The notes: generated from the letters alone by a model not told the origin. Positions 1-7,545 are shown, numbered from the stretch's first letter. The stretch: 19,574 nt of DNA from Leyella stercorea (GCF_019052365.1 NZ_JAHQUY010000056.1:1-19574); one strand, 5' to 3'. Translations and numbers: made by a program.

Positions 1-22
1 TCAAGCCTTATTTGAGGCTTGA
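1..22. repeat. Perfect inverted repeat at window edge
   Basis: Eight-base arms TCAAGCCT and AGGCTTGA flank the loop TATTTG. No T-tract follows on the plus strand. It could be the stem of a terminator for a gene outside the window or a leftover of a mobile-element end; the window edge prevents a decision. Confidence 0.4.
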
Positions 23-111
23 TACCCCGCCATGCCCTTTCGCTGAATAGTTACATGAAAATGTTTATCTGTTATTATTTATTAAAAGTTAATTTTACGG
101 TGTAACGACTG

Positions 112-606
112 ATGAAGAACATCTTCAAGAGCGGAGAACTTGTTGAAGATTCAGTTACCGAGAAAAACTCGGCAACTGCTCCAGATGGCAAGAACTACAT
201 GACAAAGTTCTATAATCTTGACGCAATCATCTCTGTGGGCTATCGTGTCAACTCCATCCGTGCCACACAGTTCCGCCAATGGTGTACCTATGTTATCCGG
301 CAGTTCTCGCTCCGGGGCTATATCATAGACAAGAAGCGAATGGAGAACGGCTCATTTATCGGTGAGGACTATTTCGAGCATTTGCTGGCAGAGATACGTG
401 AGATTAGATTGAGTGAACGAAGATTTTACCAAAAGCTCACGGATATATATGCTACAGCTGTTAACTACAATAAGGATGCACCTCTGATTTTGATAAATTC
501 AATTCTTTGCCATTTGATGATATTAAGAATTGATAGTCCTATAACACCCATGTACGTGAAAAAATTCTCCATATCTCCCAGTATCGCCGTAACACGCACA
601 GTATAA
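112..606 (+). pseudogene. RhuM-family virulence/phage-type protein, internal fragment
   Basis: The open frame reads 164 residues, but only about the first 125 (bases 112 to about 482) look like the RhuM family (Virulence_RhuM). Visible family blocks are NIFKSGEL at the start, YNLDAIISVGYRVNSIRATQFRQW around residues 34-53, and EIREIRLSERRFYQKLTDIYATAVNYNKDAP around 94-124. RhuM proteins are usually over 300 residues, with about 40 residues of helix-turn-helix-like sequence before NIFK and a long C-terminal part after KDAP. Here an in-frame TAA sits at 103-105 just before the ATG and no N-terminal coding is seen upstream. After KDAP the sequence stops resembling the family. So both ends are missing and the ATG is probably the accidental first Met of a remnant. 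RhuM genes are common in genomic islands. The function of the family is not established; this copy is unlikely to work. Confidence 0.75.
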
Positions 607-616
607 GTACAATAAA

Positions 617-656
617 GGCTGGCAGATACGCTTCCCGAAAGCGATATCTGCCAGCC
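617..656. terminator. Long hairpin between RhuM remnant and secreted-protein gene
   Basis: Arms of 17 and 18 bases pair with one bulged T: GGCTGGCAGATACGCTT on the left and the complement of GGCTGGCAGATATCGCTT on the right, with a loop of about five bases. Read on the minus strand the stem is followed by TTTATTGTACTT, so it could end the minus-strand transcript of the gene at 745-1281. On the plus strand the following bases are TATCTTCC. The T-tract is weak on both sides, so termination is inferred from position and stem strength. Confidence 0.5.
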
Positions 657-744
657 TATCTTCCAGGCGCAGAGTGGTATCTACCAGCGTAAGCTTAGTC
701 CAAACTCAGTCCCAGCTCTGTTCACACCAGCTTTTAACCAACGT

Positions 745-1281
745 CTATTTAGTATAAATAGTGAAACAATAGGCATTGCCGTCCACGGAGACGTCAACAA
801 TCACATTCCCTTTCTTCAGCGTTGTCCACTTGCCATCGACCTCCGCGGTTTTGAAATGGAACTTGTTCCTTAGTTCCGATTTTATGTAGTTATAGGCACG
901 TTTGTTGTAGACACTAATCGAGACGAAAGGTCCGAAGCCAACGCTTCCTGCTATCAGCACAGAAGAATTACCCTTACCATATTTAATCGGACTGCCGTCT
1001 GCCGCCACCATACAATTCTTATAGTAGACATCCTCATAATAGAAGTCGTTCAACTCAGGGTCGTGATAGCGCCCGCGAAACGCATAGCCGCTATTTTCCG
1101 CAATCTTCTTAATACCAACGTTGCCCTCTTTCACACTCTTAATCACCTCACTAATGTTAATGATATCATTGAAAGACGCACGCTGCGCAGCAACCATCTG
1201 CGGCGCACCCGTCATAGAGGTCTGGCTATAGCAGCAAAGCAAACTGGTCAGGAACGTCAGAAAAGATATTAATGCTTTCAT
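745..1281 (-). CDS. Small secreted protein, unknown function
   Basis: This 178-residue protein begins with a typical signal peptide: MKAL, a hydrophobic run ISFLTFLTSLLCCY, and a likely cut after CYSQ near residue 20. The mature part is mixed alpha/beta in character, with a Tyr-rich stretch DFYYEDVYYKNC around residues 79-90 and a Gly/Ser/Val-rich central segment near GSVGFGPFVSISVY. The C-terminal third alternates hydrophobic and polar residues, suggesting beta strands. I recognise no family. The ATG at 1281 directly precedes the signal peptide. A promoter-like pair lies upstream at 1318-1348. The gene stands alone between the long hairpin at 617-656 and the kinase gene. It is less GC-rich than the core genes further right, as is the whole left end of the window. 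Confidence 0.7.
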   Translation of the reverse strand: MKALISFLTFLTSLLCCYSQTSMTGAPQMVAAQRASFNDIINISEVIKSVKEGNVGIKKIAENSGYAFRGRYHDPELNDFYYEDVYYKNCMVAADGSPIKYGKGNSSVLIAGSVGFGPFVSISVYNKRAYNYIKSELRNKFHFKTAEVDGKWTTLKKGNVIVDVSVDGNAYCFTIYTK

Positions 1282-1317
1282 ATTGTATGGTTTAAGTAAA
1301 TGTTTTTATTGACGCTG

Positions 1318-1348
1318 CAAAGTTTGCATTTTTCGGATATGATAGCAA
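1318..1348 (-). promoter_or_regulatory. Candidate promoter for 745-1281
   Basis: Read on the minus strand, TTGC (1348-1345) is followed after 19 bases by AAACTTTG (1325-1318), close to the Bacteroidetes TTTG / TAnnTTTG pattern. The -7 box departs at its first base. It lies 37 bases before the ATG. Confidence 0.4.
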
Positions 1349-1409
1349 CGGCTTTTCTGCATATTCTTCAGTGTGTTTTCGCGCTTTCTGCGCTTGGATT
1401 CTATTACTA

Positions 1410-2639
1410 TCATAATTTAAAGACCTCTTCGCCAAAACGTTTAATGATGTCAGATTTGATTTTGGATGGAAGGTTATCACAATATGAAAAAGCTTCATCT
1501 CCAATATTTGTCACACTATTCGGAATATTGATACTGGTGAGTGATGTACAACATCCTAAAGCTTTATTTCCAATTACCTTCACTCCTTTTCTGATAGAAT
1601 ACTCACCTTTTAATCCTGATGGTGCTTTAAGCAATCTCTTCCAATCCTTACTATATTTTACGCCAAACTCATCCTCCACAGCATTTTTAAGATCCTCTTT
1701 TGTAACCTCAGTGCTCCACACTTCCTCTTCCTTCGGCTTCTGCACACCGAACAATCTGAATGAGCACATGGACAAGTTCTTTTTGGCGCTGGCTAAGAGG
1801 AACATTGACATTAGGGTTATCGCTTCCTCGTCTGCCAACAAGTCTTGCAGGGCGGTAAAGGTCTTGCTCTTGCTCAAATCGAGGTAGTCGGCGGCTGAGA
1901 AGAGGAGACGGTCGGACGCTCCGTACTGGTCAAGCAGGGACGGATTGAGGGAGATGGCTTTTAGCGAGAGGGCAATGGAAGCCAAGGCGAAATCGTCGAT
2001 AGTTTCGTCGAAGTCATCGATGGTGCGAAGTGGATGTGAGAAGTCCTTGGTGCCGATAGTCGGCGACTTCTGACCTTTCATCGCCGGCACAAACATGCCG
2101 TCGTAGTCGACGAGCGTCAGCGTACCGTCGGGGCGCACCATGATATTGTCTGGCTTGATGTCGCCGTGGGCAAACGACTGCGAGCGAAGCCAAGCCGCCA
2201 TCTTGCAGAAACGGTAGCAAAGCATCGCCATAGCGTGAGTGTCCGTGTAGTTAGCGGCAATATATGTCTCCATCGTCTCGCCCTCAATCCAGTCCATCAG
2301 CAACACGGGGAACTCTTCGTTCTCACAGTTGCTGTCAACGAAAAGTTCCTTCTCCAGATACTTCACGGAAGTGATATAAGGCGAGTCGACAAACTCCAAC
2401 TCCTCGGCTATCTGTCGGTAAGCCTCCGCACGACCTTCCTGCTCCTCGGTGAAACACTTCAAGGCATAGCACTTCCCCGTCTGCTCGTCCTTCATCTTGA
2501 ACACGACGGCAAACGCACCGCTGCTTCGATATGGCTCGCCGTATTTATCCAGCACGGGCACCAAATGGCTTAACTTGTCCAGATTGTCATGAGCCTCGCG
2601 AATGGCAGCGAGATATTCTGATATAAGAGGGTATTGCAT
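1410..2639 (-). CDS. Protein kinase-like protein with BspA-type leucine-rich tail
   Basis: The first ~290 of 409 residues form a eukaryotic-like kinase fold: glycine-loop-like SSGAFAVVF (39-47), ATP lysine K61 in ALKCF, hinge-like LLMDWIEGETM (113-123), catalytic HGDIKPDN (158-165; D160, K162, N165), and DYDG (178-181) in place of DFG, with D178 as the likely metal ligand. All core catalytic residues are present, so activity is plausible. There is no signal peptide or membrane segment, so it should be cytoplasmic. After a charged linker (301-325), residues 326-390 read FGVKYSKDWKRLLKAP followed by one to two leucine-rich repeats (VKVIGNKALGCCTSLTSI, VTNIGDEAFSYC), the pattern of BspA-type surface proteins. 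The 3' part coding this tail is much more AT-rich than the kinase part. The gene has its own promoter (2691-2721). No partner phosphatase or forkhead-domain gene lies next to it, so the substrate is unknown. Confidence 0.85.
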   Translation of the reverse strand: MQYPLISEYLAAIREAHDNLDKLSHLVPVLDKYGEPYRSSGAFAVVFKMKDEQTGKCYALKCFTEEQEGRAEAYRQIAEELEFVDSPYITSVKYLEKELFVDSNCENEEFPVLLMDWIEGETMETYIAANYTDTHAMAMLCYRFCKMAAWLRSQSFAHGDIKPDNIMVRPDGTLTLVDYDGMFVPAMKGQKSPTIGTKDFSHPLRTIDDFDETIDDFALASIALSLKAISLNPSLLDQYGASDRLLFSAADYLDLSKSKTFTALQDLLADEEAITLMSMFLLASAKKNLSMCSFRLFGVQKPKEEEVWSTEVTKEDLKNAVEDEFGVKYSKDWKRLLKAPSGLKGEYSIRKGVKVIGNKALGCCTSLTSINIPNSVTNIGDEAFSYCDNLPSKIKSDIIKRFGEEVFKL

Positions 2640-2690
2640 AGGTCTTTATTAACGTGGGTTCAATGAAATAGATTTTTCATTACGTACCTA

Positions 2691-2721
2691 CAAAGATACT
2701 GTAATTTGGAGACAATACAAA
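2691..2721 (-). promoter_or_regulatory. Promoter of the kinase-BspA gene
   Basis: On the minus strand TTTG (2721-2718), a 19-base spacer and TATCTTTG (2698-2691) match the Bacteroidetes primary sigma consensus exactly. The -7 box is 52 bases before the ATG at 2639. Confidence 0.7.
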
Positions 2722-2789
2722 ACAAGCTGGCTTGTTTTTATTGCCGTGATGCCAACGAAGTTGTGAAAAGTTAGTGCAAATCGTAGGAG

Positions 2790-2812
2790 GCTACGGCGTA
2801 AAAAGCCGTAGC
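2790..2812. repeat. Hairpin GCTACGGC...GCCGTAGC
   Basis: A perfect 8-base stem encloses the loop GTAAAAA. Together with its left flank (GTAGGAGGCTACGGC, 2783-2797) it matches the minus strand at 4980-4966, so it is one member of a dispersed hairpin family. It sits in a 389-base gene-free stretch (2640-3028). Confidence 0.6.
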
Positions 2813-2836
2813 GGAGGTCTCCGGCCTCCGCAGCAA
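2809..2836. repeat. Inverted copy of the core of the 52-base tandem repeat
   Basis: This 28-base segment is the exact reverse complement of the segments at about 2929-2955 and 2981-3007, covering the GCGGAGGCCGGAGACCTCCGC core and its flanks. It could fold with any of the downstream units into a long stem. Confidence 0.75.
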
Positions 2837-2848
2837 CCAGCGATACTA

Positions 2849-3004
2849 ACTATACTTATTAGTGTCAGACTTGGTGCTGCGTAGGCAGGAGACCTCCGCT
2901 ACTATATTTATTAGTGTCAAACTTGGTGCTGCGGAGGCCGGAGACCTCCGCTACTATACTTATTAGTGTCAGACTTGGTGCTGCGGAGGCCGGAGACCTC
3001 CGCT
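2849..3004. repeat. Three tandem 52-base repeats
   Basis: Units run 2849-2900, 2901-2952 and 2953-3004. Each starts ACTATA(C/T)TTATTAGTGTCA and ends with a GC-rich palindrome GCGGAGG-CCGGAGA-CCTCCGC. Units 2 and 3 differ at two positions, while unit 1 carries a few more changes in the left half of the palindrome, breaking its stem. No open frame runs through the array. It lies just downstream (minus-strand sense) of the secreted-protein gene ending at 3029. Apart from this array, the inverted copy and the small hairpin, I see nothing in 2722-3028. Confidence 0.9.
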
Positions 3005-3028
3005 ACTATTGTTTGCTGTGAAGAACTT

Positions 3029-4603
3029 TTACTTCACAATCTTTCTCGACGCCTTCGATCCGTCGGTGTATGTTATGGTGCGTATGCAGATGCCCTTTGC
3101 AGGTGCGCTCAGCTTGCGACCGGAGAGGTCGTAGAAGTCGACGCTCTTTATCTGCTTTACCGTAGCCTCGGTCATATCCACGCCAGTCGGGTCGCCGTTC
3201 GGATAGTATTCGGTGATGCCCGAACCGAAGCGCAGGTCGCCGTCAACGTATACAGCCTCCATGCCAATCTTCTTCTTTACGTCCTTGTAGAAGTAGATGG
3301 TGCGGTTGTTCTCGTCGTACTTGTAGAACTCGTATTGGTCGCTGAACGAGTAGGGCACATCTGTCATCTCCGTCTCCAGATTCTTGTAGTCGTCGGGCGA
3401 GAACGTAACCAACTCGTCGTCGATGTAAAGGTTATAGTAGAGGTGCGACGGGTCGAGATAGTTGAAGTCAGACGAGTAGTAGCTCAGCGTGAACTGCAAG
3501 CCGCCGGGGCCTCCCCACGGGTTAGGGTCGTACGGCTGGAAGGCGGTGAGCTTCGGCGGCAGCGGTGCAGCCGGGCGCTTGTCCCATGCGTTGATGAGCG
3601 CATAGCGGTAGGTGTCGAAGATGTTAGTGCTGCGGTCGTCGTCCACGCTCTTGTGAATCATCATGATGCCCTTCGTGCTGAGCGCGTTGTTCTCGGCGTC
3701 GTAGGTGAAGACGAGCGGTTCGGTGCTGAGGCACGCCTTGTCGAACTCGGTGCCCATCTCGTCCACTCCCTTGCCCATCACAGCCGACGAGGCGTACATG
3801 TAGCAAGCCGTTGTGGTGTCGATGCCGATGTATGATGTCGGCGGGAAGGTGACTGTCGTGCCGTCCTTCTTGCCCTTTATCCAGAGGCCCTTGATGTTCG
3901 CCGAGAGGTCGCCGAGGTATACGTCGTCTCCGTCGAAGGCGTACTTCACGGGGTAGAGCTGCGACTGTCCTTCTACGTCCATGTATAGCATCAGTCCGTC
4001 CTGCACGGTGGCAGCTGCCGACGGTGCCGCCGTGTTGTTGTCGAGCTTCACAGCCTTGTATGTTGCCTCGGCGTAGCTTGTCCAGTTGCCGTTGGCGCGG
4101 CACATGCCTATCATCTCGGTCTTGGGCATCACCATGATGAGCGAGTCGTTGCGCCATACGTACTTCAGCAGCTGGTTAGCTTCGCCCTCGTTGGGTCGGA
4201 AGGTGTTCTTCTCGTCGACGGTTTCGGGGTGCAGGCGGTAGAGATAGCCGTACACCATGTCGCCCGAGAATACGTCCTCCTCGGCGTATATCGGCTGTGG
4301 CAGCTGGAAGGCGATGGTGTCGCCCTCTGCGTGGTAGCCCTTTATCCATGTCTTCGTGTAGAGTGAGTTTATCGGGTTTTCGAGATACACGGCGTCGTCG
4401 TTGCCGAAGACCAGACGCTGCCAGTCGCCCGTGCTCTTATGCGGAATGCCGTAGTAGTAGACCGACTCGAAGCCGGTTGTCGTGCGGTAGAGGTTGATTG
4501 TCTTGCCCTCTGCAGGCTTTGTTATGAGTTGTGTTTCGCTCTGTGCCATTGCTCCAGTGGCGAACATTGCTGCTAAGATTAGCGTCGAGTAAAGTTTTTC
4601 CAT
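3029..4603 (-). CDS. Large secreted protein with C-terminal sorting-like domain
   Basis: I take the ATG at 4603 (524 residues) rather than the in-frame TTG at 4609, because MEKLYSTLILAAMFATGAMAQ is then a clean signal peptide cut after AMAQ. The mature protein is rich in Asp, Tyr and Thr and looks largely beta. I recognise no catalytic motif. The last ~40 residues (SVDFYDLSGRKL ... GICIRTITYTDGS ... KIVK) match the short type A sorting-like tail of Bacteroidetes secreted proteins, which suggests export by the type IX system or attachment at the surface. The neighbouring minus-strand gene at 5002-7476 carries the same kind of tail. A promoter lies at 4650-4680. The 3' end abuts the tandem repeats. 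Function is unknown. The body could be a binding domain, but nothing seen in the sequence decides it. Confidence 0.8.
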   Translation of the reverse strand: MEKLYSTLILAAMFATGAMAQSETQLITKPAEGKTINLYRTTTGFESVYYYGIPHKSTGDWQRLVFGNDDAVYLENPINSLYTKTWIKGYHAEGDTIAFQLPQPIYAEEDVFSGDMVYGYLYRLHPETVDEKNTFRPNEGEANQLLKYVWRNDSLIMVMPKTEMIGMCRANGNWTSYAEATYKAVKLDNNTAAPSAAATVQDGLMLYMDVEGQSQLYPVKYAFDGDDVYLGDLSANIKGLWIKGKKDGTTVTFPPTSYIGIDTTTACYMYASSAVMGKGVDEMGTEFDKACLSTEPLVFTYDAENNALSTKGIMMIHKSVDDDRSTNIFDTYRYALINAWDKRPAAPLPPKLTAFQPYDPNPWGGPGGLQFTLSYYSSDFNYLDPSHLYYNLYIDDELVTFSPDDYKNLETEMTDVPYSFSDQYEFYKYDENNRTIYFYKDVKKKIGMEAVYVDGDLRFGSGITEYYPNGDPTGVDMTEATVKQIKSVDFYDLSGRKLSAPAKGICIRTITYTDGSKASRKIVK

Positions 4604-4649
4604 AAGCAAATATCCTTGTTTGGTTACTAAAATGGCTTATATCTGCCTG

Positions 4650-4680
4650 CAAATATAGTAAAATGATATTTATCCTGCAA
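4650..4680 (-). promoter_or_regulatory. Promoter of the 3029-4603 gene
   Basis: On the minus strand TTGC (4680-4677), then 19 bases, then TATATTTG (4657-4650). The -7 box fits TAnnTTTG exactly and the -33 box keeps TTG. It ends 46 bases before the chosen ATG, which supports that start. Confidence 0.6.
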
Positions 4681-4732
4681 GTAATGTTGCAAAATGTATA
4701 CTAAAAAAGTTGCTTACGTAACGTATGGGCAC

Positions 4733-4793
4733 AAAAAAAGGGGCTCCGCCGAGTCCCAACCTTTGTTAACCTTAAATCTAATACCATGAAAAA
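4733..4793 (-). ncRNA. Candidate small RNA, about 60 nt
   Basis: The intergenic region 4604-5001 contains a complete minus-strand transcription unit with no gene in it. A consensus-like promoter (4799-4830) points leftward. About 5-8 bases past the -7 box a start near 4793 is expected. The unit then ends in GGGACTC-GGCG-GAGCCCC (4757-4740) followed by seven T (4739-4733), a typical intrinsic terminator with one A-C mismatch in the stem. The transcript would be about 60 nt and AU-rich in its 5' half. The exact start is an estimate. In the other strand the same stem has a G-U pair instead of the mismatch and a 31-codon frame (4786-4881) can be read, but no plus-strand promoter is visible. Target and function are unknown. 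Confidence 0.5.
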
Positions 4794-4798
4794 CATTG

Positions 4799-4830
4799 CA
4801 AAGATATTGATTTTGAGGCATATTGCCAAA
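4799..4830 (-). promoter_or_regulatory. Promoter of the candidate small RNA
   Basis: On the minus strand TTTG (4830-4827), 20 bases, then TATCTTTG (4806-4799). Both boxes match the Bacteroidetes consensus, yet no protein gene follows before the terminator at 4757-4733. Confidence 0.6.
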
Positions 4831-4950
4831 TTTTTGCGTGTGTTTCTTGCGCTTTTGCTATCAAAATACTTGGTTTTTTGATATATGTCAATAGTGTGCG
4901 CGCATTTCAGCGATAAACAGTTGAACGTTATCTGCACTATATATGGCAAA

Positions 4951-4974
4951 GGCTACGGCAGAAATGCCGTAGCC
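4951..4974 (-). terminator. Hairpin downstream of the Ig-like protein gene
   Basis: A perfect 10-base stem GGCTACGGCA/TGCCGTAGCC encloses four bases. It begins 28 bases after the stop of the 5002-7476 gene. On the minus strand only TTT follows, so it is a weak or Rho-assisted terminator, or an mRNA 3'-end stabiliser. It shares GTAGGAGGCTACGGC with the hairpin at 2783-2812. Confidence 0.5.
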
Positions 4975-5001
4975 TCCTACTGTTTAATGTATTGCTTCGG
5001 T

Positions 5002-7476
5002 TTACTTCAGCACAACCTTCTTGCCGTTCACTACATAGACGCCGCTCTTCAGAGCCTTTGCGTTCATGCGCTGTCCGTTGAGGTTGTATACCTTTGCGTC
5101 CTCAGGCATGTTGTCGATGGTGATGTTCTGTATGCCGTCAACCACCTTGTCGATAACCGTGAGCTTGTATGAAGCCGAAGTAGCTTTGAAGTCGTTGTCG
5201 CCAGCGAACCATACGGTGATTGTTGTCTCGCCCGTGCTGCGCAGGATCACAACGCCGTTGGCAGCCACCTCTGCCACCTCTTCGTTAGAGCTGGTGTATG
5301 TGAGCGGAGCCACCTCCGACTCGTTGTAGAGTGTAGCGCCGCTGAAGGTGTTGCCCTCACGCATGTTGGCTGTGTACTCCTCCTGGTCGAACGCGAGCTT
5401 AGGTGTGTTGCGGTAGTCGTTCACGATGAGTGTGCACGATGCTGTGGCAGCCTTGTACTCGTCGTTGCCTGCGAACGTAACGTCGATGTTCACGCGACCT
5501 GCCTTCTTCAGCGTCACATTGCCCTCGGCGTCTACCTCTGCAACGTCGGTTTTGTTAGAAGAGTATGTAACGGCGAGGTTGTTCGGGTTCTTGAAGCCGA
5601 GCTGCTCAGCGGTCATTGTCTTCTTGGCGAGGTCTATCATCAGCATTGTCTCCTCGAAAGCGATGCCAGCCTCTGCCTTCTCTCTCTTTATCACCTTGAT
5701 AAGGTACGAAGCCTCGGCAGGCAGATAGTCGTCGTTGCCGGCGAACTTGGCTGTGATGGTCACTTCGCCCGGGTTCTGCGAGAGCAGCAGGGTGCCGTTC
5801 ATAATCATGCAGAAGTCTGTGTTGCTGCTTGTGTATGTAACGGGGAGGTTGAGCTCCTCGCCAGCCGCGTTCTTGATGGTCGGCTTGAAGCCGTCGAAGA
5901 GCGGAGCCTCGTTGGTATAGCATGTGTAGACGTCCTGCGGGAATGTCATCGTTACGGGCTGCGGGTCTTTCTTCTTTATTACGTTAATCTTGTAGGAAGC
6001 CTGGCAAGCCTCATACTTCTCGTTGCCGTAGAAGTAGGCTGTGATGGTGGCTGTGCCAGCCAATTTGTCATCGAGCCATACTACGCCGTTCTCGTCAACA
6101 TAAGCGAGGGCCTCGTTGTCTGAAGTGTAGACGATTTTGAGACCCTCGATAGCTTCGCCGTTCTCGCCCTTCACGGTAGCCTTCGGCGAACTGAAGTTGC
6201 GGACGGCGTTGATGTCGCTGAGGTTGTACTCCTCCTTCGGGAACGTCATTGTTGTAGCTTCCTTCTTTGCGAGCGGAGTCAGCTCTATGCTCTGTATGTA
6301 AGCCACCTGACTTGCGCCTGAGAGCTTGAACACGCCGTCGGCGAACGGCACGTCCATATACATTGTGCCGTTGGCGTCGTCAAATACGGCTACATCTTCT
6401 GCATGGTTTGTACATTCGAGTTCGGGCGCATTCTGGTCCTTGTATTTCACTGTTACGCGGTAGCCGTTCGGGAACTTGCCGAACGCAGGCGAAATGGCAT
6501 AGCCCTGCTGTGTAGGGTCCGAAGTAGAGTTTTTCTTCAGCTGCAATCCGCCGCCGTAGTTGTTGAGCATAGCGTTGTGTACGGTGAAGGTGTAGCTGTC
6601 GCCGTTGAGGTCAACGAAGTCGAACTCGCCCTCCTTGTATTTGTTCTCATTGCCGAAGCAGTCGAAAGCGCCCTCGTTGTAGTCGAAGATCACCTTTGTA
6701 GGGTCGGCAGCACGCTTATGCTTTACATAGTAGAAAGCCTCGCTATCCTTAAAGAGAGCGCCTTCGGCAGCTGTGTATGTGGCTGTAATCTTTGCTGTGC
6801 CGTAGTTCGTGCCCCATGTGAGTGCGCCAGTTGTCTCGTCAACAGCTACGATGTCTGTATGATCGCTCTTATATGTGAGCTTACCATTGCTTGAGTTGAG
6901 AGCTTCTGCAGGAGTAACACTTGCAGTCTTGCCTACAGGTGCTTCGTCACCAGAGAATGTGAATGTTGCTCCGTCTATGTCCTTGCCGAATGTTGTTGTT
7001 GTCTCAGTCTTTTTAGAAGCGCCGGTTGCTACGAACTCTATTTGAGAGATGTAGTAAGAAGCTGTGTTTGTTGTGAAGATGTATTTGCAACCAGCAACCT
7101 GGGCTTCTTTTGGCACTTCAACTGTGTATTCTGCCCATGAAGCCTTTGCTACTTCTGTAGCGTTGAATGTCTTGAAGACAACTGCATCAGCTTCGCCAAT
7201 TTTGTAAGCAACGGTCATTGTTGTGCCTTTGCTACTTCTTGTTGTTGTTACTACAAGTTCTGTTGCCGCTTCTGCCATTGCCGGACTTGAAATAGAAGCG
7301 CCTTTCTGTAACTGTATGGCAGTCTTTCCTTCGTAAGTTTGTTTTGCAACTGTGCCTGCAAGTTTCGTCCAGTCGCTTGGAAGGCCGTTTGAGAAGTCAA
7401 CTGTCGTTTGTGCCATAACCGCCGCGCTTACGAGCACGAGCAGGTTGAGCATGAAAAAGCGTAGATGTTTAATCAT
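5002..7476 (-). CDS. Large secreted protein with five Ig-like repeats and sorting-like tail
   Basis: The 824-residue product starts with a signal peptide (1-23, cut after VMAQ). Residues 24-152 and 260-402 are two modules that both end in a related strand (ISQIEFVAT; IQSIELTPL) and may be beta-sandwich binding domains. Between and after them lie five Ig-like repeats of the Big_2 kind at about 158-253, 406-500, 507-596, 603-686 and 692-776. They share the pattern VTYTSSN..VAEV..NG.V.L...G..TIT..FAGND.Y....ASY.L.VI. Residues 781-824 (AKVYNLNGQRM ... SGVYVVNGKKVVLK) form a type A sorting-like tail, suggesting type IX export. No catalytic motif is seen; adhesion or glycan binding is a guess from architecture. 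The ATG at 7476 starts the signal peptide directly. A promoter lies at 7546-7576, with a hairpin array further upstream. A weak terminator follows at 4951-4974. Confidence 0.85.
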   Translation of the reverse strand: MIKHLRFFMLNLLVLVSAAVMAQTTVDFSNGLPSDWTKLAGTVAKQTYEGKTAIQLQKGASISSPAMAEAATELVVTTTRSSKGTTMTVAYKIGEADAVVFKTFNATEVAKASWAEYTVEVPKEAQVAGCKYIFTTNTASYYISQIEFVATGASKKTETTTTFGKDIDGATFTFSGDEAPVGKTASVTPAEALNSSNGKLTYKSDHTDIVAVDETTGALTWGTNYGTAKITATYTAAEGALFKDSEAFYYVKHKRAADPTKVIFDYNEGAFDCFGNENKYKEGEFDFVDLNGDSYTFTVHNAMLNNYGGGLQLKKNSTSDPTQQGYAISPAFGKFPNGYRVTVKYKDQNAPELECTNHAEDVAVFDDANGTMYMDVPFADGVFKLSGASQVAYIQSIELTPLAKKEATTMTFPKEEYNLSDINAVRNFSSPKATVKGENGEAIEGLKIVYTSDNEALAYVDENGVVWLDDKLAGTATITAYFYGNEKYEACQASYKINVIKKKDPQPVTMTFPQDVYTCYTNEAPLFDGFKPTIKNAAGEELNLPVTYTSSNTDFCMIMNGTLLLSQNPGEVTITAKFAGNDDYLPAEASYLIKVIKREKAEAGIAFEETMLMIDLAKKTMTAEQLGFKNPNNLAVTYSSNKTDVAEVDAEGNVTLKKAGRVNIDVTFAGNDEYKAATASCTLIVNDYRNTPKLAFDQEEYTANMREGNTFSGATLYNESEVAPLTYTSSNEEVAEVAANGVVILRSTGETTITVWFAGDNDFKATSASYKLTVIDKVVDGIQNITIDNMPEDAKVYNLNGQRMNAKALKSGVYVVNGKKVVLK

Positions 7477-7545
7477 AATGCTTTGGTTTTTTGTTGTTTA
7501 TAATTAGTTGTTTTAGATTTCTTTTGTCATTAATGAATCGTAACG

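Noticed and set aside
1300..1887. 195-codon plus-strand frame
   Set aside because: It overlaps the AT-rich 3' end of the kinase-BspA gene on the other strand. The minus-strand reading has clear domains and a promoter.
2849..3004. Insertion-sequence end or transposase remnant
   Set aside because: No transposase-like frame and no flanking target duplication could be found. The units are tandem repeats.
2966..3835. 289-codon plus-strand open frame
   Set aside because: It is antisense to the secreted protein at 3029-4603, and its composition (Val/Arg/Glu) is typical of such shadows.
4786..4881. 31-codon plus-strand hydrophobic peptide starting MKNIAKILIL
   Set aside because: No plus-strand promoter is visible and no gene follows for it to control. 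The minus-strand promoter and terminator explain the element better. It remains a possible alternative reading.
4701..4949. 82-codon minus-strand frame
   Set aside because: It spans the promoter and terminator of the candidate small RNA and shows no protein-like features.
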